Shown here one piece after another: positions 17,316 to 25,426 of a stretch of 64,000 nt of DNA. Every line of letters starts with the position of its first letter. Position 1 is the first letter of the stretch. The stretch spans positions 6,221 to 70,220 of the forward strand of contig SFDX01000010.1 in assembly GCA_004557455.1 (NCBI GenBank), in the 5' to 3' direction. Below the pieces are notes generated by a model. The model searched no databases. It was not told where the DNA came from and saw only the letters and a list, made by a program, of their open reading frames with translations. Made by a program: the position numbers and the translations under genes. This stretch comes from Akkermansia muciniphila (GTDB lineage Bacteria > Verrucomicrobiota > Verrucomicrobiia > Verrucomicrobiales > Akkermansiaceae).

Positions 17316-19073
17316 TCAACTTTTCCCGACATCTCGCGCATTTTCCGCCTCCGCAGGAGGACAATTCGCAGGGCGGGGCCCCGCATACGGCCGAACCTCC
17401 GGCGAACAAAGATCCAGCGTTGCATCATAATATGGCGTCCGAATCCCGATCAGACCGAGAAGGGTATGGAAGACATGCTCGTGCCCTACAACCAAATTGG
17501 CATGTGCGCGCAGCTGACGCACAGCCTCAGCAAAATGCGGGTGCAACCGACAGAACTCCGGGGACGCCATCACGAACATTCCGACCAAACAGGCAGGAGA
17601 TTTGTGATAAAGGGCGTTGTCCTCCCCGAAAGCTCCACGCCCCCATTTACCTTCATCACCCAACACCTCACCATGATCACTGACGTAAAAGTACACGAAT
17701 GGGCGACCCTTCAACAACTTTGCCACCTCGCGGAAGAATTTATCCGTATAATGGACCGTAGCATCGTAAGCATTGTTTACCTCTTGAGCTTGAGCAGCGG
17801 GGGAGGAAAAATCCTTGGCCCAGGGAGCAAAGGGGGCAGTCTCTCGGTCGAAGAATTGGAAGGGAACATGACTACCTTCATTGTTGATGTAAAGGAGGAG
17901 ATTCTGCCCCGGGTTGGACTCCAGGACATGCTTCATCTTCGGCAGAGAACTGAGTGGCAGGCCGTCGGCATAAAACTTGTCTACCGAGATCCTAGCCAGC
18001 ATCTCCACAACCTTGTGGAATCTCACCTCCAAGGAACGACGCGCCCAGAAAAAAGAGTATACAGGGAAGCCATGCTTGGCAAAGAGCTCGAACACGGAGC
18101 CCGTCGTGGGCTGCATATCACGCTCTCCCCCAACCAAACAACGGCGGGCGTTCGTCAGGATAACAGGTTGGGCATCACAGGTACTGAAGGCGGCCGAAAC
18201 GCAGTATGGGAAATTCACTACATCAGGGCATTGACGGAGCCACGGAGTCGTATCGCGAACATAACCGTTAATGCTCATACGGTCGGCACGCAGGCTCTCA
18301 CCCAAGTGAAACACAACCACAACTCCGGAATCCGGAGCCACGACGCCGGAAGTAGACGGCTTTTCAGCCGGAGAAGGGAGCGCGGCCAACTGCTCTAACA
18401 GAGCATTGGTATAGTTGAGCGCCTCATCAACCTTAGCAGCAACGGTAACAGGTTTGCCGATGGGCCACAGGTAGGCATAGTTGAACTTGGCCGGGGGTAC
18501 CGCCGCTGCCCCCAAGGCCCCGAGCAACAAAAACAGGCAGCCGAACGAAAATGCCGGCAGACGTCGCACTCCACGCAAGCACCGCCACTGGGCGTACGCT
18601 AAGCCCCCTACCCCCACCACGGCCAAGAGGAGAAGCAACACATTCGTGGGCGTTACATACGCCATGAATTCGGCTCGATCCGCCTCCAGTGCCTCACCGA
18701 TCACAAAAGAATTGAATCCCGTGTTATAAAAAAGATCGCTTGCAACCTCTGCCACCCCATACAACAAAAACGGCGCCCATACCACCACCGCCCACCTCTT
18801 AAGCACAGACCACAGCACCAGCATGCTCCCCGCCGTCAGAAACACCGCTATCGGCGCGCGAAAAGCCTTGCTGAATCCACGGTAATCACAGCACAATACG
18901 TATACCGCAGACAAGAGGAGCACCCAAAGAAGAACACTCTGAGGCGGCTGGCCCTCTCTGTTGTTACATTTATACAATGTAGCAAATCCACCGACGGCTG
19001 TGACAAGAGGAAAAGTCATAATGGAAGGAAAATAACCCCAATCACATGAATCAAAATGACAGAGATATGACAT
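17316..19073 (-). CDS. Phosphoethanolamine transferase (EptA/EptC-type sulfatase fold)
   Basis: Inner-membrane enzyme that transfers phosphoethanolamine to lipid A, LPS core or other surface glycans. The first 220 residues contain about five hydrophobic helices. The periplasmic domain shows the family's metal and catalytic sites: HLGESLRADRMSINGYVRDTTP (Glu near 257), the nucleophile Thr in AFSTCDAQP (near 297), YVSDHGEVLGDEG (near 466), and a late GHEHVFHTLL. The start is uncertain: ATG 19073 has GGGGAG just upstream, while ATG 19019 (MTFPLVTAV) would still keep the first membrane helix. The substrate is not deducible. Confidence 0.9.
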   Translation of the reverse strand: MSYLCHFDSCDWGYFPSIMTFPLVTAVGGFATLYKCNNREGQPPQSVLLWVLLLSAVYVLCCDYRGFSKAFRAPIAVFLTAGSMLVLWSVLKRWAVVVWAPFLLYGVAEVASDLFYNTGFNSFVIGEALEADRAEFMAYVTPTNVLLLLLAVVGVGGLAYAQWRCLRGVRRLPAFSFGCLFLLLGALGAAAVPPAKFNYAYLWPIGKPVTVAAKVDEALNYTNALLEQLAALPSPAEKPSTSGVVAPDSGVVVVFHLGESLRADRMSINGYVRDTTPWLRQCPDVVNFPYCVSAAFSTCDAQPVILTNARRCLVGGERDMQPTTGSVFELFAKHGFPVYSFFWARRSLEVRFHKVVEMLARISVDKFYADGLPLSSLPKMKHVLESNPGQNLLLYINNEGSHVPFQFFDRETAPFAPWAKDFSSPAAQAQEVNNAYDATVHYTDKFFREVAKLLKGRPFVYFYVSDHGEVLGDEGKWGRGAFGEDNALYHKSPACLVGMFVMASPEFCRLHPHFAEAVRQLRAHANLVVGHEHVFHTLLGLIGIRTPYYDATLDLCSPEVRPYAGPRPANCPPAEAENARDVGKS

Positions 19074-19102
19074 TATCTCCCCAAACTACTCGGCTTTATT
19101 GC

Positions 19103-19131
19103 TTGCATTGGAGAGGATGGTGTAGTAGAAT
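19103..19131 (+). promoter_or_regulatory. Promoter of small membrane protein gene(s)
   Basis: TTGCAT (19103-19108), 17-bp spacer, TAGAAT (19126-19131), reading rightward and away from the phosphoethanolamine transferase gene. Confidence 0.5.
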
Positions 19132-19171
19132 AAACGGCATCGGAGAAAGAATATCCTACGTATACATCACT

Positions 19172-19237
19172 ATGGACGGATGCATCAAGTTACTGATAAT
19201 CATCATTCTGCTCGGCGTCATTGCAAGCATGTTTTAA
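19172..19237 (+). CDS. Possible 21-aa hydrophobic peptide
   Basis: ATG-initiated frame MDGCIKLLIIIILLGVIASM plus a final Phe, downstream of the promoter at 19103-19131. It reads like a single membrane helix. It may be a real small protein, a leader peptide for the next gene, or the frameshifted start of that gene. There is no clear ribosome-binding site. Confidence 0.25.
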   Translation: MDGCIKLLIIIILLGVIASMF

Positions 19238-19596
19238 GCGATGGCGAGGGACGGTTTTATCGTCTTTTGCTGCTCTGTGTCGGGGTGGCTTACTTAGCTA
19301 ACAATGTATTACCCGGCAAGGAGGGCTTCCGTGCGTGCTACCTCAATGATTGCATGGCGGGGCTTGGGTTCTACCCTGCGGTACGAGTGGCGGTATTCCT
19401 GTGCAGGGTGCAGAAATTGCCGGCGTTCACGAACGGATGCCTTTTTATCATTGGGCTTACGCTGCTTGCAGGGGTATTTTGGGAATACGTTACCCCGCTC
19501 TACAGGGGAGGCTCGACGAGTGACCCGTGGGACCTCGCCTGCTACATCGGAGGCGCGGTGTGCATGTGCCTGTTGAGGCGGGCGGTGTGCCGGTAG
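19180..19596 (+). CDS. Small integral membrane protein, VanZ-like tail
   Basis: From about residue 28 onward the frame encodes three or four hydrophobic helices and ends with WEYVTPLYRGGSTSDPWDLA and a further helix. An E…D-x-x-D layout before the last helix recalls VanZ-like and related small membrane proteins of unknown function. The N-terminal 18 residues from ATG 19180 look non-native, so the true start may be a downstream non-ATG codon, or the 21-aa frame upstream may be its displaced N-terminus. Confidence applies to the gene, not its function. Confidence 0.55.
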   Translation: MHQVTDNHHSARRHCKHVLSDGEGRFYRLLLLCVGVAYLANNVLPGKEGFRACYLNDCMAGLGFYPAVRVAVFLCRVQKLPAFTNGCLFIIGLTLLAGVFWEYVTPLYRGGSTSDPWDLACYIGGAVCMCLLRRAVCR

Positions 19597-19610
19597 CCAC
19601 ACACATCGGC

Positions 19611-19649
19611 AAAAAAGGACCCGCGACCGATGGGAACCGGAAGCGGGCC
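19611..19649 (-). terminator. Intrinsic terminator after rpsD
   Basis: On the minus strand, GGCCCGC pairs with GCGGGTC (one G-U), with extra inner pairing CCGG/CGG, followed by CCTTTTTT. It is a conventional Rho-independent terminator placed 24 bp beyond the rpsD stop. Confidence 0.8.
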
Positions 19650-19672
19650 GAAGTTTGCGATTGAGCGAGCTC

Positions 19673-20284
19673 TTAGCGGGAGTACAACTCAACGATGAGC
19701 TGAACGTTCACGATGGGAGCAATCTCCTCCACGGTGGGGATGCGGCTCACCTTCGCGGAGAGCTTGTTGGCGTCCTGCTCCAGCCACTCGGGGGCGGTAG
19801 CATTGGCAGCCAGCTCAACGAAGCGGTTGGCGAGGGCCTGGGAGCGGGCCTTGGCGGCCACCGTCACCACATCACCGGGCTTGCAGCTGTAGGAAGGAAT
19901 GTTGACCTTCTTACCGTTCACGAGCACGTGGCCGTGGCTGACCATCTGGCGGGCAGCGGCGCGGGTGTTCGCGTAGTTCAGGCGGTAGATGACATTGTCG
20001 AGGCGAAGCTCCAGCAGCTGCAGGAGGATATCACCCGTAACACCACGGCGGCGAGCAGCCTCCGCATAGTACTTACGGAACTGACCCTCGAGCACACCGT
20101 ACATGAAGCGCAGCTTCTGCTTCTCGGCAAGCATGATACCGTAGTCGGACTTCTTCTTGCGGCCGGCGCGGGCACCGTGTTGTCCCGGGGGGAAGGGACG
20201 ACGGGCAAAAGCCTTGCTGGCGCCGAAGAGCTCAACACCGAAACGGCGGCTGATCTTGGCGGTAGGACCTGTATAACGAGCCAT
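19673..20284 (-). CDS. rpsD: 30S ribosomal protein S4
   Basis: Primary 16S-binding protein of the small subunit. The 203-aa length, the N-terminal RYTGP and PPGQHG motifs, and the S4 RNA-binding domain (LLQLLELRLDNVIYRL … ARQMVSHGHVLVNGKKVNIPSY) are standard. It lacks N-terminal zinc Cys residues, so it is the zinc-free form. It is third in rpsM-rpsK-rpsD with a 31-bp gap. The leader to the ATG (…CTCTAAACACATT) has no Shine-Dalgarno match. In most bacteria rpoA and rplQ follow, but here the operon ends at a terminator. Confidence 0.98.
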   Translation of the reverse strand: MARYTGPTAKISRRFGVELFGASKAFARRPFPPGQHGARAGRKKKSDYGIMLAEKQKLRFMYGVLEGQFRKYYAEAARRRGVTGDILLQLLELRLDNVIYRLNYANTRAAARQMVSHGHVLVNGKKVNIPSYSCKPGDVVTVAAKARSQALANRFVELAANATAPEWLEQDANKLSAKVSRIPTVEEIAPIVNVQLIVELYSR

Positions 20285-20315
20285 AATGTGTTTAGAGAAT
20301 AGTTACTTGGTTAAA

Positions 20316-20846
20316 TTATGCACGGCGAGCCTTGGGAGGACGGCAACCATTGTGGGGGATGGGGGTAACATCCTCCACCACAGTGATATCCAAGCCGATA
20401 GCCTGAACGGCACGCACGGCGGACTCGCGGCCGGAGCCCGGGCCCTTCACCTGCACACGCACCTCCTTGAGGCCGTGGCCCATCGCCTGGCGGCAGGCGT
20501 CCTGGCAGACCACCTGGCCGGCGTAAGCCGTACTCTTGCGGCTGCCCTTAAAGTTCAGCTTACCGGCGGAGGACCAGCCGATCACGTTGCCCTTGAGGTC
20601 CGTGACACTCACCACCGTGTTGTTAAAGGTGGACGAGATGTGAACGATACCGGTGGTAATGTTCTTGCTGCCCTTAGCCTTGAGGATCTTAACCTTCTCC
20701 TCGTCGTCAGCCAAGCCGAGCTCGGCAAAGATATCGCGACGGCCCTCCGGCTTCTTCTCGGCCGGGGCCTCAGCGGCGGGAGCATCGGCCACGACGGCAA
20801 CGGGGGTCTCCTCCTTCACTTCTTCCTGGATGGTTTCTTCAGCCAT
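20316..20846 (-). CDS. rpsK: 30S ribosomal protein S11 with acidic N-terminal extension
   Basis: S11 forms part of the platform near the mRNA exit. The core from about residue 58 (SKNITTGIVHISSTFNNT) to the end (PIPHNGCRPPKARRA) is typical. The 176-aa total exceeds the usual ~129 aa because of a roughly 50-residue Glu/Ala/Pro-rich N-terminus (starts MAEETIQEEVKEE). That acidic tail is unusual for a ribosomal protein that binds rRNA. No in-frame ATG occurs near the normal S11 start, and the upstream gap to rpsM (27 bp) has no Shine-Dalgarno match. Confidence 0.97.
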   Translation of the reverse strand: MAEETIQEEVKEETPVAVVADAPAAEAPAEKKPEGRRDIFAELGLADDEEKVKILKAKGSKNITTGIVHISSTFNNTVVSVTDLKGNVIGWSSAGKLNFKGSRKSTAYAGQVVCQDACRQAMGHGLKEVRVQVKGPGSGRESAVRAVQAIGLDITVVEDVTPIPHNGCRPPKARRA

Positions 20847-20873
20847 TGTCAGTTTTTTGTCTTAAAGGTTAAA

Positions 20874-21245
20874 TCAGGACTTCTTGGCGCCGACGGTCTT
20901 CTTGCGGCCCTTGCGGGTACGCGCATTGGTGCGGGTACGCTGACCGCGCACGGGCAGCCCCTTGCGGTGGCGGATGCCACGCAGGCAGTTGATGCTGGTA
21001 AGACGCTTGAGAGCCAGCTGCTTCTCACGACGAAGGTCACCCTCGATGAGGATGTTGTTGCTCGTGATCGCTTGGACAATCTTCGTCAGCTGTGCGTCGG
21101 AGAGGGTGCCGGTGCGCAGGTCCGGGGAAACGCCGGACTGCTCCAGCACCTTCTTGGCGATGGAGGGCCCGATGCCATAGATATAGCAAAGGGAAGCCTC
21201 GATGCGCTTCTCATTGGGTATTTCGATACCGAAAAGACGTGCCAT
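20874..21245 (-). CDS. rpsM: 30S ribosomal protein S13
   Basis: First gene of the rpsM-rpsK-rpsD operon; head protein of the small subunit that contacts the P-site tRNA and the large subunit. The 123-aa product has MARLFGIEIPNEKRI, the YGIGPSIAKKVLE helix, INCLRGIRHRKGLPVRGQRT and a basic RTRKGRKK tail, all family-typical. Its leader of about 64 nt could carry regulation (see promoter entry). Confidence 0.98.
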   Translation of the reverse strand: MARLFGIEIPNEKRIEASLCYIYGIGPSIAKKVLEQSGVSPDLRTGTLSDAQLTKIVQAITSNNILIEGDLRREKQLALKRLTSINCLRGIRHRKGLPVRGQRTRTNARTRKGRKKTVGAKKS

Positions 21246-21309
21246 AATTGGTGTGAGTGTTTATCTTGTTTGCGGGCGCTCCCTCCCGGGTGCGCGCTTG
21301 CTGCGCCCC

Positions 21310-21337
21310 ACTATACTCCCCTTTTCGGGAAATGCAA
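21310..21337 (-). promoter_or_regulatory. Ribosomal-protein operon promoter with A-rich upstream region
   Basis: Leftward TTGCAT (21332-21337), 16-bp spacer, TATAGT (21310-21315). The next ~50 bp upstream on the minus strand are A-rich, as in UP elements. The ~64-nt leader includes GGGCGC…GCGCCC, a possible structure for autoregulation. Confidence 0.65.
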
Positions 21338-21414
21338 GCAAAATCTCACACTTTTTTACTTCTTTGGATAAATTTGGGATTTTTACTCCCATTTTCGGCC
21401 CCTGCTCGCCGTTT

Positions 21415-22518
21415 TCAGTGGTAAATACGCGGCAGGCGCGGTCCGAGCCCGGTGAAGATCTCCCACACGATGGTCTCAGCCTGCTCCGCGACACGGAGGG
21501 CGGGGCAGTGCGGCCCGATGAGCTCCACCTCATCCCCGGGCCCGACGAAGGGCAGCGCGGAGACATCTGCCATAATCTGGTCCATCGTCACGCGGCCGAG
21601 CATGGGGCAGTGCCGCCCATTGATATAGAGAGAGGGGGATTTACCTGAAAGCCGGCGCGACCAGCCGTCCGCATAGCCGATACCGATGGTCGCCACGCGG
21701 GTGGGCCGCTGCGTGATGAAGGTGCGCCCGTAAGCCACACCGTGCCCGGCGGGCAGCTCGCGCACCAAGGTTACGCGGGAGGCAAGCTTGAGGGTACTGC
21801 GCAGCACACCGTCGTAAATGGACGCGATGGGAGAATACCCGTAGAGGATAAGACCGGGGCGGATCAGGTTGGCGCAGGGCACCTCGTAGCCCAGCTCGCC
21901 CGCGCTGGCGGCCAAGTGGCGGAAGCGCAGGCGGAAGTGCTGCTGTAACAGCTCTACACAGGCGGTAAAGACCCCGATCTCCGCCTGCGTGAAGGGCACG
22001 TCCTCATCTGCTGCGGGCATGTGGGACATCACGCCGTCCACCTTGAGATTCCGCATGGCCTTGAGGCTGTCCACTATACCACCGAGCTGCGCGGGCAAAA
22101 AGCCCTCCCGCCCCATGCCCGTATCCACCGCCACATGCACCGGGAAGGTCTTGTCATACAGCTCTGCCAAGGATTGAAACTGCGCGGCCTCCTCAAGGGT
22201 GGAGATGGTGCAGCACCAGTTATTGAGCACAATTTCCTCCCGCTCATCGGGCAGGGTCGGGCCCAGAATAAAAGGCTTGGTGCGCACCCCCGCGCGGCTC
22301 AGGCGCCGGGCCTCACCCGCATTCGCCACACCGAAAAAGTCGATTCCGTCGTTATCCAGCCGACGCGCCACCGGCTCCAGCCCGTGCCCATAGGCCCCGG
22401 CCTTCACCACCGGCATGAGCCGCGCCCCGGGGTTGGCTTGGCGGGCTATATCGAGGTTGTGCGCGATGGCTTCCAAATCCACTTCCACCCACGCGCGAGA
22501 GGGACTTTCATGCTGCAT
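21415..22518 (-). CDS. alr: Alanine racemase
   Basis: PLP enzyme making D-alanine for peptidoglycan. Lys39 in MPVVKAGAYGHG is the PLP-binding lysine, and the second catalytic base Tyr lies in GIGYADGWSR. The C-terminal beta domain with GRVTMDQIMADVS is present, and the 367-aa length is standard. It is served by a promoter whose -10 ends 6 nt before the ATG. Confidence 0.96.
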   Translation of the reverse strand: MQHESPSRAWVEVDLEAIAHNLDIARQANPGARLMPVVKAGAYGHGLEPVARRLDNDGIDFFGVANAGEARRLSRAGVRTKPFILGPTLPDEREEIVLNNWCCTISTLEEAAQFQSLAELYDKTFPVHVAVDTGMGREGFLPAQLGGIVDSLKAMRNLKVDGVMSHMPAADEDVPFTQAEIGVFTACVELLQQHFRLRFRHLAASAGELGYEVPCANLIRPGLILYGYSPIASIYDGVLRSTLKLASRVTLVRELPAGHGVAYGRTFITQRPTRVATIGIGYADGWSRRLSGKSPSLYINGRHCPMLGRVTMDQIMADVSALPFVGPGDEVELIGPHCPALRVAEQAETIVWEIFTGLGPRLPRIYH

Positions 22519-22524
22519 GCCCCT

Positions 22525-22553
22525 ACCCTAGCACCGCCGCGCCCCTTTTGCAA
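22525..22553 (-). promoter_or_regulatory. alr promoter (leaderless type)
   Basis: Leftward TTGCAA (22548-22553), 17-bp spacer, TAGGGT (22525-22530), 6 nt to the ATG. Confidence 0.6.
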
Positions 22554-22598
22554 GGCAAATCCCTGTCGTGCGCGCATTTCCTTCCAAGCGGCACGCAT

Positions 22599-22627
22599 TT
22601 GACACCACGCGGCAAATGTGCTATGAA
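22599..22627 (+). promoter_or_regulatory. Acyltransferase promoter (leaderless type)
   Basis: TTGACA (22599-22604), 17-bp spacer, TATGAA (22622-22627), 7 nt to the ATG at 22635; this fixes the gene's start. Confidence 0.65.
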
Positions 22628-22634
22628 TATCCCC

Positions 22635-23846
22635 ATGCCTACCGAGAATCGACAGCGCCTCGTCTGGGTAGATGCCCTGCGATTTGCAGCCATCTTCCTC
22701 GTCATCCTCAGCCACAGTTGCGACCCCCTCACCGCCAACCCGGATCCCGCCGTATCATCCGACCCCTCGCTCGGCTTCTGGGGAGCTTGTTGGCAGAGTC
22801 TCACCCGACCGAGCGTGCCGCTTTTTGTTTGCATGACGGGCCTGCTACTGCTCCCGGTGCGGGAAGACATGTTCACCTTCTGGAGCCGCCGCTGCCGGCG
22901 TGTGCTGTGGCCCTTCCTCATCTGGAGCGTTCTCTACTGCCTCTACCCCGTCATCGGCATGGGCCTCGGCATGGCTCCGGAAACAGTCACCCGTTGCTTC
23001 GTAGAGGTGGAGACCCCCTCCCCCGCCCTGTGTGATGCGCTGCAGAACATCGCGCGCATACCCTTCGACTTCACGCCCTACGCCGTGCACATGTGGTACA
23101 TCTTCCTGGTTCTGGGGCTCTACCTGTACCTGCCCGTCTTCTCCGCCTGGGTAGCAAAAGCCACACGGCGGGAAAAGCTGGCCGTGCTGGGCATTTGGTT
23201 CCTCTCCCTCTTCCTCCCGTATGCAGCGATCGTCACCCCGCAATGCCTGGGCACCTGTGCGTGGAATCACTTCGGCATGCTGTACTACTTCGCCGGCTTC
23301 AGCGGCTACCTGCTCCTGGGGCACCTCATCTCCACAGCCCCGGCCCCGAGCTTCCGCCGCGCGCTCGGCATCGGCCTGCCGCTCATTATCATCGGTTACG
23401 CAATCACCCTGATCGGCTTCCGCATCACCCAAACCCTGCCGCAGGACGCCGCGGATTGGGAACTCGGCAGGCTTATCTGCCACGCGTGCTCCCCGACCGC
23501 CATTGCCGCCCCGTACACGGAGCTGCATGAAACCTGCCTGATGTACTGCTCCCCGAATGTGGCACTGATGACACTCGGTGTACTCCTCATCTTCCGCAGC
23601 CTCCCCGCCGCCCGCTTCTCCCCCGCCCTACAGGCCGCCCTGCGCAACCTCACGGCCTGCGGCCTCGGCATCTACTTGGTGCACTACCTCATCATCGGAC
23701 CTGCCAACATCCTCGTGCAGAACGCCAAGGTGCCCATCCCCCTGCAGGTTCCCCTCTCCGCGATCATCACCATCGCCGTTGTCTGGCCCTGCGTGGCGCT
23801 CCTGCGCCGGCTCCTGCGGCGGCATGCCGCCATCGTCTTGGGCTGA
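22635..23846 (+). CDS. Integral membrane acyltransferase (acyltransferase-3 family)
   Basis: The 403-aa protein is almost entirely membrane helices (about ten). It opens with RLVWVDALRFAAIFLVILSH, the acyltransferase-3 signature with the conserved Arg and His, and later has PSVPLFVCMTGLLLLP and FWSRRCRRVLWPFLIWS. It lacks an SGNH tail, so it resembles the WecH/OatA-core type that O-acetylates sugars. The upstream in-frame ATG at 22548 is rejected because it precedes the promoter. Confidence 0.85.
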   Translation: MPTENRQRLVWVDALRFAAIFLVILSHSCDPLTANPDPAVSSDPSLGFWGACWQSLTRPSVPLFVCMTGLLLLPVREDMFTFWSRRCRRVLWPFLIWSVLYCLYPVIGMGLGMAPETVTRCFVEVETPSPALCDALQNIARIPFDFTPYAVHMWYIFLVLGLYLYLPVFSAWVAKATRREKLAVLGIWFLSLFLPYAAIVTPQCLGTCAWNHFGMLYYFAGFSGYLLLGHLISTAPAPSFRRALGIGLPLIIIGYAITLIGFRITQTLPQDAADWELGRLICHACSPTAIAAPYTELHETCLMYCSPNVALMTLGVLLIFRSLPAARFSPALQAALRNLTACGLGIYLVHYLIIGPANILVQNAKVPIPLQVPLSAIITIAVVWPCVALLRRLLRRHAAIVLG

Positions 23847-23874
23847 CCCGCTCACACCATAAATATCCCCCGTT

Positions 23875-23903
23875 GCAAATTATTTTGTCTTGACAATATT
23901 TGC
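23875..23903. promoter_or_regulatory. Imperfect dyad over the marR-like promoter
   Basis: GCAAAT (23875-23880) and ATTTGC (23898-23903) flank TGTC…GACA in an imperfect inverted repeat overlapping the -35. It could be an autoregulatory operator; the inner arms are off-centre by 1-2 bp. Confidence 0.35.
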
Positions 23904-23918
23904 GGCGGGGGCTATACT
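23890..23918 (+). promoter_or_regulatory. marR-like gene promoter (leaderless type)
   Basis: TTGACA (23890-23895), 17-bp spacer, TATACT (23913-23918), 6 nt to the ATG. Confidence 0.75.
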
Positions 23919-23924
23919 TTCTCC

Positions 23925-24398
23925 ATGGAAAACGCAGAAGCCGCACATCACATCCATTTCCGCAAGCTGATTGACATTGCTGACGACATGCGCCGCAAGG
24001 TCTTCAAGGAAGCCAATCAGGCCCAACAGAAGAAGATCATGGGACTCACCGTGCGGCAGGGCGGGGCCGTGGGACAACTGAAAACTCTCACGGAACAGAA
24101 TCCGGATGGGGTCGCGCTCAAAACCCTTGCCAAGCACCTCCAGATGACGATTCCCGCCACCTCACTTCTCGTTGAGTCCATGGTCAGCAAGGGACTCTTT
24201 GAGCGCACCCCGAACCCGAACGACCGCCGCGCCGTCTGCATCCGCCTCTCCGCCAAGGGATTGTCACTCTTTGCAGACATGTACTCCCACATGGAGGCCG
24301 ATGCAGCCAAGCTCTTCACCTGCCTCACTCCCGAGGAAGCCGCAGAGTTCAGCCGCATCATCACCAAGTTGCACAGCAACTACTTCAGCAGGGCGTAA
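23925..24398 (+). CDS. MarR-family transcriptional regulator
   Basis: 157-aa winged-helix regulator. GVALKTLAKHLQMTIPATSLLVESMVSK is the helix-turn-helix and recognition helix, and RTPNPNDRRAVCIRLSAKG is the beta wing with the conserved D-x-R. Flanking helices would form the dimer. It has a short, possibly self-bound promoter. The target is unknown; the neighbouring acyltransferase and uppP are not obviously controlled by it. Confidence 0.92.
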   Translation: MENAEAAHHIHFRKLIDIADDMRRKVFKEANQAQQKKIMGLTVRQGGAVGQLKTLTEQNPDGVALKTLAKHLQMTIPATSLLVESMVSKGLFERTPNPNDRRAVCIRLSAKGLSLFADMYSHMEADAAKLFTCLTPEEAAEFSRIITKLHSNYFSRA

Positions 24399-24449
24399 CG
24401 CCACTGCTACCGAGCGACTGCGAGAAATCTTCGGCAGCCGGGTATCGTC

Positions 24450-25277
24450 TCATACGCTGAAGCCGAAGCAGAGGACGAGAAGAAGCATGAATGCAGCGGC
24501 TGCCAAACGATACCAACCGAAGATGGCGAGGCTGTGCTTATTGAGATAACCCACCATCCATTTAACAGCAGCCAATGCACTGGCCCAAGCTACCACAGTA
24601 CCGACGAGCATGGGCAGCCAGCCGATTTCGCGCAACATGCAATCTCCGTATTTGAGCGCATCGTGGCAGGTAGCGGCCCCGAGCGTGATGAGGCCGAGCA
24701 GGAAGCTGAACTCCACCGCCGCCGCTACACTGAGGCCCACGCAGAGACCGCCGAGCATGGTCATGAGACTGCGACTGGTCCCCGGCACCATGGCCACACA
24801 CTGTAAAAGCCCCACGCCGAGGGCACCGCGCCAAGTGAGTTCCTCCAGCGGGGCCCCTGCCATACCGCGCCCGCTCTTCTCGCGGGCACGAGCATACATC
24901 AGGATGACGATACCCCCGATGGCCCACGCCAGCATTACCGTTGTGGCACTGAAGAGGTAATCCTTAATCAGCCCGCCGCAAATCAGCCCTACGACCGCAG
25001 CCGGCAGGAAGCCCACCAGCATGTTAATGAGCATACGCAGCCCCGCGGGATCCTTGCCCAGCAGGCCGCGCACCATGAACGCGACACGGCGGTAGTACAA
25101 CCCCAACACGGCCAGAATGGCCCCGCCCTGAATACAGATTTCGAACGCCTTCACCGCATCTCCTTCCGGAATGGACATGAGGTTCTGCGCGATAATCAGG
25201 TGCCCGGTGGAGCTGACGGGCAGATACTCCGTCAACCCCTCCACAATGCCGAGGATGATTGCTTCCAAGATGCTCAT
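24450..25277 (-). CDS. uppP: Undecaprenyl-diphosphatase
   Basis: Dephosphorylates undecaprenyl diphosphate to regenerate the lipid carrier for peptidoglycan, O-antigen and other glycans; also gives bacitracin resistance. The 275-aa membrane protein has both signature segments: EGLTEYLPVSSTGHLII (about residues 14-30) and PGTSRSLMTMLGG. ATG 25277 is chosen because the family begins near SILEAIILG and a promoter lies just upstream. Confidence 0.96.
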   Translation of the reverse strand: MSILEAIILGIVEGLTEYLPVSSTGHLIIAQNLMSIPEGDAVKAFEICIQGGAILAVLGLYYRRVAFMVRGLLGKDPAGLRMLINMLVGFLPAAVVGLICGGLIKDYLFSATTVMLAWAIGGIVILMYARAREKSGRGMAGAPLEELTWRGALGVGLLQCVAMVPGTSRSLMTMLGGLCVGLSVAAAVEFSFLLGLITLGAATCHDALKYGDCMLREIGWLPMLVGTVVAWASALAAVKWMVGYLNKHSLAIFGWYRLAAAAFMLLLVLCFGFSV

Positions 25278-25288
25278 AACTGCGCAAT

Positions 25289-25317
25289 GCAATACCCTAC
25301 TTCCGCCCAAAGGTCAA
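25289..25317 (-). promoter_or_regulatory. uppP promoter
   Basis: Leftward TTGACC (25312-25317), 17-bp spacer, TATTGC (25289-25294), 11 nt to the ATG. Confidence 0.5.
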
Positions 25318-25366
25318 TCCAAAAGCGAAAAAAAATCGACTTTTCCCGCGTCAGCGAAAAAAAAGG

Positions 25367-25395
25367 TTGAAGAGGGAGGGAAAAAATGGTATGGT
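25367..25395 (+). promoter_or_regulatory. Promoter of pseudopilin operon
   Basis: TTGAAG (25367-25372), 17-bp spacer, TATGGT (25390-25395); leader of about 31 nt to the ATG at 25427. It would drive the cluster of five short-gapped or overlapping genes up to 29849. Confidence 0.45.
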
Positions 25396-25426
25396 GGACG
25401 GCGCAGATTCTGTACGCATACACAGC

